From: Chondrus crispus
Lineage: Eukaryota; Rhodophyta; Florideophyceae; Gigartinales; Gigartinaceae
Direction: 5' to 3'
NCBI RefSeq assembly: GCF_000350225.1
Contig: NW_005179013.1
Coordinates: forward strand, 138,757-202,756
Length of the DNA: 64,000 nucleotides
The stretch's first letter is position 1, and the number at the start of each line of letters is the position of its first letter. Both the position numbers and the translations under genes were made by a program. Of this stretch, positions 21,921 through 32,765 are shown in pieces. The notes under the pieces were generated by a model, which did no database searches, was not told the origin of the DNA, and worked only from the letters and a program-made list of their open reading frames with translations.

Positions 21921-22094
21921 AGCGCTTCTTCCGGCCTCGCATGGCCGAACAGTCAGGACGACCTCGCTCGCGCGCGTCGTGCACTGCCGCCCGCACGCGC
22001 CAAAAGGAAAAGGCAAGGAACACCGCTAATCGGCTCTATTTACTGTGGGCGAAGCCCCTAATGGGCTACGCGAAAGGGGGCGACCAACGGATCG

Positions 22095-24590
22095 GGGCTC
22101 AAGAACGACGCGTGCGCTTAGCCGGCGGAGCCGCCACGGCATCTTCGAGCGCGAGGCACGAGGCCCCGACCGTAGCGGCAGGCATCGGCGGCGCTGCGAG
22201 ACGTTGGCTGACAACTGCGAGGATGTCCTGCACGCCGCGGAGCTTCTCGTGATGCTCGACGCGCTCACGCTCCGCCGCAGTGGAGGCCTTTCGGAGCGCC
22301 GCGACGGTCGTCTCCAGCTGCTTGGCTTGCTGCATCCACTCGCGCGCCTGCAGCAGCGCCTGCTCAACCGACGAAGGAACTGTTGCCCCCTCGAAGGAGC
22401 AAGCGTACTGCAGGGCAGTGAACGCGGCCTCCTCACGGAGGCGCTCCGGAGAAGACCGGCCGGACGTTTGCGGAGCGGGAGGAGGCCGCATCGGAACGGG
22501 ACGATGATCGCCTTCGGTACCGGTCACCACGCTGATGTGTGAGGGGCTTGAGGTGAGGGCCGAAATTCCCACGACACCGGGGGGTTCTCTTAACGCCTTC
22601 GTTGAGTCGCTCTGGATCGAGGCCACGCGAGCGGATCCGCCGCGGGCCGGTACCGCGGTCTTGACGACGCTCCTCACTGCACCGGTTCCTGCATCGCGCG
22701 GCGGCGCGACATCGGCATCGGCAAGCAACCGCCCGTGTCACCCGCGTCGACCGTGTCGACTGCGCCGTCCACGTCGACCGCGACGGTCGCGTCCGCTGGA
22801 CCAGGAGCCGCGCTGCCACCATCGGCACCGGTCTCTGCCTCGGCTCCGGCGGGCATCGGTAGGGTACACCGCTGGTTCCAGCTGAACCACACGAAGTCCG
22901 GCCGGCCGCTCCAATCCATACCCTCGGGGAAGGCCAACAGCTGCGTCGCGTACGCCGCGTCAAACGCCGTACCCTCGAGGATCTCCGCGATACCGACGGA
23001 GCGGATTATATCGATGAGCCCGGCCGAGAGGCGGAAGAGCAGGCCGCGCTCACCGAACGGTTCCTCGCGCCGCACGATCAGCCGCGGGTCGGGACACTTC
23101 GTGAAGAACGGCAGTCACTCGCGAGCGGCGTGCAAGAAGCACAAGAAGTCCAAGACCGCCCATTCGGAAATCATGATCGCGTGCACCAAGACGCGCGTTC
23201 GCTCCGTTTCCGCGGATTCCAATCGGCCGAGCGGCAACCAATGTGCCGCCACGTACGCCATGACGCTCGGCGTCGGTACGCACAGGTACTCCGGCGCCTC
23301 GAACGTCGACCAGATCGGCGGGAGCCCGGGGTACAGGCCACGCCGCGCGGCGCTGGGCACCGAGAAAAACTCGGTGCTGTGCCACATGTGGAATAAATCG
23401 TCCACCCGGCGCCAGCGCAGCCGACTCTCGCGCGCTGCGTCCTCACCCCACCGCTCTCGGTTCGCCACGCTGTACCAGCTGTCGAAAGACCGCGGAAAGG
23501 CCACCAAGCGGACGTCGGGCGCGAGGCCTTCGTAGCGGCGATACCGACCGAAAAGGTTCAGCAGCGAGATGTTGTACTTTTCCTCTCCCTCGCAGCGGAC
23601 GTAGAGCAAGTCACTGCTCGCCGCAGCCGGCGTCCGACACGGAGCGTGACGCCACCGCGCCTTTCACGCGCCGGCGCGGTTCTCTTGCGCCACGGCACCG
23701 CGTCCGGACGGAGTCTTGATCGCGTGCACCATCGGAATGGCCGCGAGCCTCGCCGCGTCCAGCAAGTTCCGCTGAACGTACTCCTCGACCGTAAGCGGAG
23801 GCTTGCGGCCTGCAGCGCGTCGGCGTGCGCGCCGGCGGCGGTGGTCCATCTAGGACCCGGGCCACAGCGACCGTACGAAACCGACGCCGCTACACAGCCA
23901 GCCCGGGGTACTCGGGGTGGTGAATACCCGCCCCAGCGACGTTGTCGCTCCCCGTCCGGCCGGCGCAAGCGCTACGCTACTCCACGGGGCCGGCGCCACG
24001 TACGGCGCCTCGGAAGCGGCCCTTGTGAGCGCCGTACCTGCAGCAGGCAGCGGCGACATGGGAGGCGGCGGCAGCTCCACGGGGAGCCCCGGGTCCGCCT
24101 CGACCATTCTTGGAGCCACGCCCGCGAGGGGCAGCGGCGAGGACTGTGTTGCTTGGGTGCCCAGCGGTGGCGAAGCGACCGGTACGGGCGAATGAATTGG
24201 CGCTTGCACGGGCCCCGCCACTCCAGTGGACGGTTGCAGGCCGTCGCGAAGGCGTCGCCGCGGTTGGAAGGTGGGACCGACCGGCGTCGCTGCCGGAGCT
24301 CGAGGCGGGCTCAACGGCTGCCTGTACGCGCGCACAGCCGGAGTGTCGCGATGACCGTCCATCGGTTGGTTGAAGAGCCGCTGTAGGGGGATGTCGTCGT
24401 CGCTGTGGGAGGAGGTTTCGGAGTTCGCAGGGGAGTGTTGGGGAAGAATTGGGGGGTCAGTGTGGATCACGTGGGGAGAATCGGAAGACGCGCTCTCCGA
24501 ATCGGACGAACTCGCAGCGTTATATACCGCCAGCTCGCTGACCAGCCAGGGGGCATGATCGTCCACACGGAGGGGCTTCTGTTCCCGCAT
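22095..24590 (-). pseudogene. Antisense coding block between integrase and 3' LTR of element A
   Basis: On the minus strand nearly the whole 2.5 kb has protein-like composition, starting about 93 bp inside the 3' LTR border (MREQKPLRVDDHAPWLVSEL) and running toward the integrase end. Parts seen: a Ser/Pro-rich disordered N-terminal third; a folded-looking middle rich in Trp, Tyr and Arg (RYRRYEGLAPDVRLVAFPRS, WSTFEAPEYLCVPTPSVM); a Pro-rich linker; and a C-terminal coiled-coil segment (QLETTVAALRKASTAAERER) ending in a basic, NLS-like PPAKRTRRS. I recognise no family. Antisense genes in this position are known in some plant Ty3/gypsy lineages (Tat/Retand type). Broken in a few places; treated as a fossil. 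Its start beside the 3' LTR suggests the LTR could have driven it in reverse. Confidence 0.6.
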
Positions 24591-24682
24591 CGTGCGTGAT
24601 AGAAGGAAACGTCCGGAACGGACCCGCGCGCTCGAGTAGAGGGTCGCTACGGGGACGTAACGAAAGGTAAGGGGGGAAGGTC

Positions 24683-25352
24683 TGTAGTATAGTGACCGGC
24701 GCGAGCACGCGGAGGTCATCGGACGGCCGTATACGGTACACACGTGGGCGGCTGTGCCCACGTGTAGCGAGCGCGCGCGCATGCCGAGCGGTCGTAATCT
24801 GGAGTACGTGTACAGTAGTGCACGTGTCGTCCGAGCGGTAGTCTACGCGTGTTACGTATGCGCGATAGCACACGTGTCGTCCGTGCGGTAGTCTGTAAGC
24901 AACACGCGTGTACAGTAGTGCACACGTGTAGTAGCAGCGTCCGTGCGGTAGTAGCCATTATGGAGCTAGTTTTTAATTGTGTACAGTACCCGGCACGCAC
25001 TAGGCGACAGCTACTGTACTACTGTACTGGGACAGATGCCTGAGGCGTCCCTCTGCGGGGTTAGGACTTGGCACCCGTCCCCACCAGTAAACGGGGGCAA
25101 GCTCGCCCCCGTCCCTTTTGCGCCTACGTACGTCCGTTTTCGGTTGTCTGTCGCGCGCGCTGGCTTTTAACCCGTTACCGGTCGCTCCCGTTCACGCACC
25201 ACGGGGCGACTGCGCGTAACCGGCCAGTGAGCCACTCTCTTTTCGCGAGCTCGTCCGATCGGTTCAATTAGCGCGTCGCGTCCGCGCCGCGTGCTCCCTC
25301 GCTAGAGCCTCCGCCTCTCACCCAACCCAGAGCGAAGAGGAGTTATTCCACA
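24683..25352 (+). repeat. 3' LTR of element A
   Basis: Pairs with 13615-14285; scattered substitutions and small indels only. Followed directly by the GATTT target duplicate. Confidence 0.88.
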
Positions 25353-25355
25353 GAT

Positions 25356-25817
25356 TTAACCAATTAAATGCATGCGATCGCTTTGCATTCCGCCTCCCCT
25401 GATTCGACGCATTCCGCTGATGCTGCTCCCTGGCGCGGACGTGATCCTCTGCATGGCCTTTGGGTAGTCTTCCTCACAGAGTGGAGTACCAAAGTGGCAG
25501 TGACCCTCCTGTGGGAGACCTACGACTGCTGGAGGGTTTGGTACTTGGTTCTCCAGCTCATCAGCCTCATCCGACGCCTCGATCATTCGGTTCCCCTGGG
25601 CGGTGCTGATGCAGACACCGAACTGCATTCTCTCCTCGATAAAATAGAGAATGTCGATTGGGACTTGATACCGCGTCAAAATTTCTCTCGTTCCTTCGTC
25701 CGGCAACGCCACTCCTTCTCTCCTGGTCGTGCTCATCGTGGTGCGGGGGACTAAGCTTGGTTTAACCCCTGGACGGGGTCGCGATGTTTTTGCGACGAGG
25801 CCCGTCTGAGTCGACAA
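25356..25817 (-). CDS. Unrecognised open segment, minus strand
   Basis: 153 codons open, with ordinary composition (REILTRYQVPIDILYFIEE, MIEASDEADELENQVPNPP). It closes at a TAA that overlaps the edge of element A's target duplicate, so it lies just outside that insertion. The plus frame across the same bases is Trp-rich and looks like the shadow. Could be a piece of another element or a small gene; no family recognised. Confidence 0.28.
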   Translation of the reverse strand: MSTQTGLVAKTSRPRPGVKPSLVPRTTMSTTRREGVALPDEGTREILTRYQVPIDILYFIEERMQFGVCISTAQGNRMIEASDEADELENQVPNPPAVVGLPQEGHCHFGTPLCEEDYPKAMQRITSAPGSSISGMRRIRGGGMQSDRMHLIG

Positions 25818-26474
25818 TATGGAAGTCAGACGCCCGTTCCGGTTAAGATTCCCGTCTTCCTTGCGGATCCCGGCGAGCGCAACCTCTGTCTCGGCGAGCC
25901 TTTGCGTTCTCGCCCTGTGTTACCGGTCTCACCGACTTCACTTCCTGTCGATCCAATCGACCCCAATCTTCCCGTGAATGCTCCAATAAGGGCGACGAAA
26001 GCCCCTGTGTGCATGGGGGTCAAATCCCCTTTGCAGTCCTATTTACCTCCAGTGGCCAGGTGTCAACCTCCATCAGAGACGAGAGAAGTCCCCTCGTCAG
26101 CTAGCCGGACTGAAAGTCTGTCCGTGCGAGCAGCCCAAGAAAGGAAGAGAACTTCTTTTTCCCTTACCCCCTCGGTTCCTTCTGCACCGTCTTCCCCTGT
26201 GCACGTCTCAGCTCGTCCCCCTTCTTCTGCGGCTGTTACGGTTGCCGCCGCCTTGTCACCAATCGTCGACGCAGTCCAATCGACCAGGGGAGGTTCGACC
26301 TCCCCGTCCTCTCCAGATGTTATCAAAAAGAACGACGACGCTGCCAGCGTCTATCGCACATTGCTCCGTGCTCACGGAATAAACGAGGGGGCTCTTGGAG
26401 GAACGTCCCTCGCTGACCTGCGCTTACTGGCGCAGCTTGTCGTCTCAATTCCGAAGGAAAACATCCTTGGGTGA
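25755..26474 (+). CDS. Unrecognised open segment, plus strand
   Basis: 240 codons without a stop and with natural Pro/Ser/Val-rich composition (TPVPVKIPVFLADPGERN, then a disordered middle, then SVYRTLLRAHGINEGALGG and ADLRLLAQLVVSIPKENILG at the end). No ATG near its beginning, so it would be an exon or a 5'-truncated gene. It faces away from the minus-strand segment at 25356-25817. It lies in the 3' direction of element B (minus strand), so it could be an antisense gene of that element, analogous to the one in element A, but no link is shown. Confidence 0.3.
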   Translation, partial: AWFNPWTGSRCFCDEARLSRQYGSQTPVPVKIPVFLADPGERNLCLGEPLRSRPVLPVSPTSLPVDPIDPNLPVNAPIRATKAPVCMGVKSPLQSYLPPVARCQPPSETREVPSSASRTESLSVRAAQERKRTSFSLTPSVPSAPSSPVHVSARPPSSAAVTVAAALSPIVDAVQSTRGGSTSPSSPDVIKKNDDAASVYRTLLRAHGINEGALGGTSLADLRLLAQLVVSIPKENILG

Positions 26475-29400
26475 ATCGTCCCATTGACCCATTGCCGATG
26501 GTAGCGTCTCGCCGATCCATGTTCGGATCATTGTCCTCTGAGGGTGTCGTCTCATCGTCCACACTTCCCTTCGTTCCACCGAAAATAAATTGCATTCCCT
26601 TTTCCTATCAACTTCCTCCTCTTTTTGCATTTTTCTTCTCTTTATCCAACACGTACGTCATCCTTCTCCTCATTTTCATTTTTCTCCTCTTTATCTAACG
26701 CTTTGACGGGGCCCACACGCCCCCCCTCAAGAGCGGAGCCCGTGGCTCCCTCCTCATTCGTCCTCAAATCTGCATCACCGACGCCCCGTCGAGGTGACGC
26801 TCTGATTGCGGTGTTCTGGTGTGGTGGGATAAATGCCTCTTCTTGTGACTTACATCCCGCATACCTCCTCTTTATATATTTTTCATGCGTCTCCGCAAGG
26901 CATACTCCCTTAAGAGTACGCATTTATCTTCATTGCTGGGGTCTGTGGCTCCTGTTGCCTCTAATAAGGCTCCTCTCTTTCATCCCCATCAGGCGGTCTC
27001 CTTGTTCGCCCAGTTATCTCGTCGAGGAATATATTAATGCGTGATTAGGGGTTCCCTTTGTCCTATGAACCCGCCTCGTTCAGTATCCCCTGCAATAGCT
27101 TCCATCCTGTGTCCCATCTCCTTTGTACTTTGAGTGCGAATCCTCATGTCGCCTCGGCGTCCCCTTTTTTGGTAACGTTATGACGCCGTGGAATCGGAAC
27201 GTCTGTGGTTGTGTGGGTCGTGTTCTGTCTTCACAATCAAGAAGTAAAATAAAATAAAGAGGCACAGGAACGTTGGGCAATAAAAACATAGGAAAGCAGT
27301 AAGAGGGTCAATGTGCGAGACAGTAAAGGAAGTAAAGGAACGATGTTGTTTCGGCAGTTCGCTTGGGGTAACAACAAGAACGTGAGCTTGACGTCGTCAG
27401 TCGCGTCAAGCCACAGCTCTGTCATTGGTAATGAGCTCCTCGATCGACGATCTCTCTACTCCGGAGTTGCTCTCCTCGTTTTGGTGCTCCAGATCGTTCG
27501 TGTTGGAAGGTGGCGCGAGACTCTCGATTGCCTTCTCGATAAGACGTCACAAATCAGTCCTCGTTGACATGAGGATTACCATTTCTCTGCTCTCTCTTCT
27601 CCATTTTTTCAGCTGTCTCGAACAGGTAGGCGGGTCGCGAGAACAGAAGCTCGTCGTGTTAGGCAGGGGGTCGGTCGTCCTTTGCGGACGTACGGAACTC
27701 ATTGGACATGGCCATACCGACGGCGGCATTGCGTCTTGCTTCGTGGAAGAAGGCTCCCGCTCGTTGAGTGTCTTGCGCGATGGCTCACGACGATGTGATC
27801 GGGTGACCTGGTGTACTTGTGTCATGGGCTGTAGCCAGCGCTCCTCTATTTTCGTGCGACCAACAAGTACTGTTTCCCCTTAGCTTTTTCATTAAATTTT
27901 CGAGGGTTGCCCCCTTGGTCCATTTTCGGCTTTTACCGCTTGTCCAGCGTTTTTCTGACGACCTGTAAGTATTTTCCTGATTAAATTACGCGTCCGGAGG
28001 GCGGATCTCTGATCCAAGCGTCCTATATCGTGCGCGTGATCGTGTCTCAGGAGGTATTTGACCTCAGCCTGAGACTACAGTAAATTTTCGTTTTCGTGGT
28101 GCGACTGCGGCGGCTCTTGCGTTCTTGTGAGGGGGGTTTCAGATAAAATCGCCCAAGTCCTTTCTTTCCCTGCTCCCCACTTCCTGTGCTCACGATACCG
28201 GCGTCTATCGTTACTCTCCCTCCGCGTCGCGGTTCACATCCTCCACGTCCTCTTGCTTCGACTCGTTCACATGCGTGTGCACGAGCATTTTCACTGCTTC
28301 TTTTCCACACCTTCTCGTTTGGCTTGAGAGTTACCTGCTCGCCAGCCTGAAAACGCCCCTTCTCACTGACGGAGCCCTGTCGTCTGTCACTCTTCTTCTG
28401 AACAGCAAACCGATACATCCCCGACTGGGGTACCGCGCTTTTTCCGTCACTTACACGGTTGTAGCTGCGTCCCGCTCTCTTCTCTCGGATTTGCCTCTTT
28501 GGCATCGTCTTCTCGTATTTGACCGACCTTGGTCTACGCGAAAACTTCCGTGAGCCTCTTCATCACCCCTACTCTCGGGATAGCGGCCTTCGTCACGACT
28601 AGAATTAAACATGAGGTTTCTGCTTTCGGGAACAACTTTGCCTGTCCTTCGATGTCAAATCCTGGTACTAATTTTTCTCCGGGTCGTGGGGTCTTCTTTC
28701 TTCTTCGCTGATGGCTTCACCTGAATCCTTCACGGCTCTCCCTCCTTCCACGAATGTTTCGTGCCGTTCCCCTTCACGGTTTCTTTCTCTATTTCGTGAA
28801 CTTAACTAAATTGACTACCTCGTCGATGAAAACGTACACCTATGTTCCCCATTTTTTGTGAGGGATCTACTATGTTCACCTAACTTCCCTTATCAATCAG
28901 CAGGGGACCTCTTTCTCAAGAGGCGTCGCTTCCCTAGTGGGTATGACGCAAGTGCAAGGGCACGACCGGTGATGTTGTGCATGAACAGGACTTTCTAAGT
29001 CCCTTTTAACAGTCCTTCCATTTCCAGTTCATTGACACCACCTGGAGCACGTCCGGTCGTCGGCTCCCTGATCCAAGCGTCTCCTTTCACGTGAGTTCTT
29101 CTCCTTGGTGTCGCGTCTTCCGGACGTGGTCTGGAGAGGCTTCGTCGTCCTAAAAAAACAAAGTAAAAAAGAACAGACACATAACATAAAAAAACGCAAT
29201 GAAAAAGAAAGGAAGTTATTGTTGTAAACTGGTGAGTTCGCCGCTCGTGAATATGTGCGTTCGCGGGTGTGTCGTTCCACATAGTCTGATCGACATTGTC
29301 GTCTCGTCGGGATGATCCGGCATCTCTTCTGGCGACTTCTCATATTTACGTAGACAGGAGCATTGTCTCCGCGCAGGAATGCTCTCTTGAGGTCAACATT

Positions 29401-29904
29401 CGTCTCTAAGCTTGTCCAGCCTGATCAACACATTCGAAGCGAGTTGGCAAGGCCACCGGCCAGTGTCGTGATTGACTCCCTATGTTACCTTGTTTCTGGG
29501 CGGCTTTCGTTTTGATATTGCTGGCTCGACAGTTCGCTTTCGACACCCGTTAATTTCTCAAATAAATTCCGCTTCACGGGCGGGTTGACCTCTAATCCTC
29601 ATCGTAATATCACGTGCGTATGGCGATTATTCGTGTGCGTCCCGAACGCGTGTATGGCGTCATCCGAGACTACAGTAAATGTTCCGTTCCTTGAAGTGTC
29701 GATGCCCGTCGACTCGGGTCTTATACGGGGTTTGAGGGGAAGACTCCCTACGTTATCTCGTGTCTCTTCTACGCCTCCATTTCTGCCATTTTGACTCCTG
29801 TGATTACTATCACCTTTATCGTTGCGCTGCGATTTCGATACCAATCACCACTCGCAAGTATCCTAACGGGGGTTAAACCGCTCGTGCGCGCGCGGCTTGC
29901 GGTG
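26475..29904. other. Unassigned, C/T-rich DNA with dispersed short repeats
   Basis: The plus strand is strongly C/T-rich (especially 26580-26720). Short motifs recur, such as CTGATCCAAGCGTC (about 28011 and 29069) and GAGACTACAGTAAAT (about 28071 and 29668). Open frames are short and unconvincing. Most likely decayed element sequence belonging to element B or an older copy; no LTR could be recognised. Confidence 0.35.
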
Positions 29905-32765
29905 GCAATCATAACTTCTTGCTTCGGAAATATCTCAGTACTGCGCTGCGCGGTAGTTGTGCGACCGGTTCCCACGTCGCGTCCTTGATGTCATAGCCAT
30001 ACCATCTTACCTTGAGAATTAATTTATCCTCTTGATGCCCGTGATCGATGATCCTGTCGATCACGTACTCCGCGTCTACGTCCTCTTCTTCACGTGAGTT
30101 TTTTTCTTCCCCCTTCCGAAGGTTATGCAACTCGTCTCGCTCTTCCGAACCTCCGGTCTCTTGTATGTCTTGCCGGGTTCATGCTGTTTGCGAGTCGCTA
30201 ACTAAATTGTCATCGTATACCTGTGGCGGCGCGTCTATCTGGGGACTGTCCTCATCATCGACAACGTTATGTTCTTCGTTGTTTTCAGCCCCATCCTGAA
30301 ACTGTAGCGCCTGTCGTAGACCCGTTATCGGCACATGGTCCATTGGACTTGGGGCAAGTTCTACTCGATCGCTTGAAACGCGTTCCTCTTGATCTCCAAT
30401 GGCGATGACAACCGTATGTTGGTCCGACCTTTTAACCTGATAAGGTCCTGTGGCAACTTTTGCAAGCTTGTGTTTCGGTTCGCTCGCCGTGCCTTGCTCC
30501 TTTCGGAGGAAAACGTACGACCCTGCGGGGATGTCATACTTGGGCTTGCGAAGTCTTGCATCGAAATTTAGCTTGTACCGAGCTTGTTCTTTTCGTAGAC
30601 TCTTGTCGGTGGTTCTCATTAAACTTTCCAACCACGACTGCCACTTCAAGTGGTAGGCTCGAGACGAGCTGAAATGTTCCAATTTCGGCTGTGTTTGGAG
30701 CGCGATACTTCTCGGTGCCAGAGGTAATACTAATTCGAACGGGGAAATGTTTGTGGTTCGGTGAACCTGAGTGTTGTATGCAAACGTTACCGCGTCGCCA
30801 AACAGGTACCAATCCTTCAGATGTTCTCCGACGTATTTCCGCAGTGCGGAAGTGAGCGTGCGATTAAATATTTCGACTTGGCCATTGGCTTGCGGGTGGT
30901 ACGTAGTCGTGAAAACATTGCGTGTACAGAGAATTCGGCATACGTTCTGAAAGAACCGCGCTGTAAACTGTGTCCCATTGTCGGACAGTAGCTTGACCGG
31001 CGGTCCGTACACGAATACCCAATGGTAAATGAAGTCCTGCGCGATGCTTGCAGCTGATATTTTCTTCAACGGTACGGTCCGTACAAGTTTTGAATATCGA
31101 TCGCTGATCACCAGGATGTACCGATTTTCTCGTTTAGTTGTAATTGGCTCACCGAGGATGTCGATGGCTACAAACTCCAGCGGAGCTTCTGGTGTAAATA
31201 GCTTCATTTGCTTCGTGTTTCTTCTCAACTTCAACCTTTCCCGCGCGCATGCGGCGCAATTCTTCGAAACTGTGTAGCAGTCTAGGGCCATTGAAGACCA
31301 ATAAAATTGTCTTGTTAATGTCTTGTACAGTTTCCTACCTCCCGGGTGTCCCGCCAATTTTGCGTAATGGCTTAACCAAAGGACCCCGTCCCTTAATGAT
31401 TGTGGTATTACCACTTGTACGAACTCTGCCGCTGTACGGCATAGAGTTCCTTCGAGTTCCTCGGCCTCCGTTGTGAACGTGCGCGTTTTCCGGCGTCCAT
31501 TTCTTCTTTGATTCGGCTGCAGAAGGGGTCGACGGCTTTCTCGCGAAGAAGCTCCTCCGGAGCGATGGCTTGGAATTGATGGAGGCGATCAGAGGCGGGG
31601 CCCTCCTCGAGAGCGAGGATGTTGTCAAGCCGTTCAAAATCTTCTTCGTCGTCTTCTGTAGCGTCGTCCGGTTCGACCATGAAGCATGGAATGTCGTCGT
31701 CGATTTCGTCCACTGTGTCTCCATCGGTTATCAGCGTTGACAAGGCGTCAGCTTGGCTGTTTGTCTTTCCTTTCTTGTCTGTAATTTCAAAGTCAAATTC
31801 AGAGAGGCGGAGCCTCCATCGGATTAATCTCTCGCTGGGGTCGGTTACGTTCATCAACAACCTCAATGAGGCATAGTGGATATGCACAATGAAGTGCTCG
31901 CCATATAGATATGGTCTTAAAGTCTGTACGGCCCAAATTACCGCTAGATATTCTTTTTCTGATACAAAATAGTTTCTCTCGGCTGCAGCTAACGTTCTTG
32001 AAAAGAACCCGATGAGTTTACGTTGCGCATCCGGATGCGTTTGAAATAATGCAGCGCCGATTTGATAGTCGCTTGCATCGGTGTCTACCGAGTATGGTAG
32101 GTCCTTCTTCGGCAGCGCCAACAGCAGTGTTGCCAAGATGGCGTCCTTGAGCTTATGAAAAGCTTTTTCGCACTGTTCGTCGAATCCTTTCAACTGGATC
32201 GGTTGTCCCTTCTTCAATAGTTGGTTTAGAGGATGTGCAATTTTCGCATAATGCGGAACGAACCTGCGGTAGACATTGCGAAGTCCCAGGCAGCTTCTGA
32301 GCTGTGTCTACGTTTGAGGGTACCTCACTTGTTCCAACGCGGCGGTTCGCGCGACATCAACCTCCAATGTACCTGGCCGAACGACATGGCCCAGGTACTT
32401 GATCTTTTCGACGAAAAATTCGCACTTGCAAAGCTTGAGCTTCACACCTGCCTTCTACAATACAGACAGTATTTCGTTAACGTGGACGACGTGCTCCTCC
32501 CAGGATTTGCTGAAGATGATGATATCATCTAGATATACAAGACAGCATTTCTAACGGAACGGAGAGAGCAGGATATCCATGGCTCTCTGAGACGTCGCTG
32601 GCGCGTTGGTAAGCACGAAGGGCATTCTTGAGAATCCGTACAAACCTGAGTGACACGAAAATGCGGTTTTATCGCGGTCGCTTTCGGGAATTGGCATTTG
32701 CCAGTACCGTACTCCCCGTGCTGTTGCGGGCAATAATGCTCTTGTAAGTATACAGGACAACAATA
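29905..32765 (-). mobile_element. Element B: truncated Ty3/gypsy chromovirus pol, minus strand
   Basis: Runs right to left: partial RT (about 32765-32230), RNase H (about 32220-31550, SVDTDASDYQIGAALFQTHP), integrase (about 31400-30400, with LSHYAKLAGHPGGRKLYKTL, ISDRYSKLVRTVPL, LSDNGTQF) and chromodomain (about 30110-29915, EYVIDRIIDHGHQ, KVRWYGYDIKDATWEP). No gag, protease or LTR recognised, so it is truncated on both sides. Same family as element E: a 125-bp stretch in RT (32344 onward versus 58681 onward) differs at only about three positions. Roughly four to six breaks. Fossil. Confidence 0.88.

Larger units (their letters stand above)
13615..25352 (+). mobile_element. Element A: full-length Ty3/gypsy chromovirus fossil with an antisense coding block
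   Basis: Bounded by two similar LTRs (13615-14285 and 24683-25352) and a 5-bp target duplication GATTT (13610-13614 and 25353-25357). After the 5' LTR comes a putative primer-binding site TGGTACTCTTGTGG (about 14288-14301). Parts in order on the plus strand: gag (about 14414-17550) with a C-x2-C-x4-H-x4-C knuckle (CRFCLDLTHRQEQCP), protease with DSGAGPN, reverse transcriptase with FCVDYRKLN and YLDD, RNase H, integrase with the zinc-binding HHPRLAGHPG region and DDE core (TDRFSK, TDNGPQ), and a chromodomain-like tail (about 21740-21920). A large minus-strand coding block fills 22095-24590. A related solo LTR is nested in gag. Broken: roughly six to ten disruptions in all. LTR identity of about 95-96% over the part compared by eye suggests moderate age. 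Confidence 0.9.
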
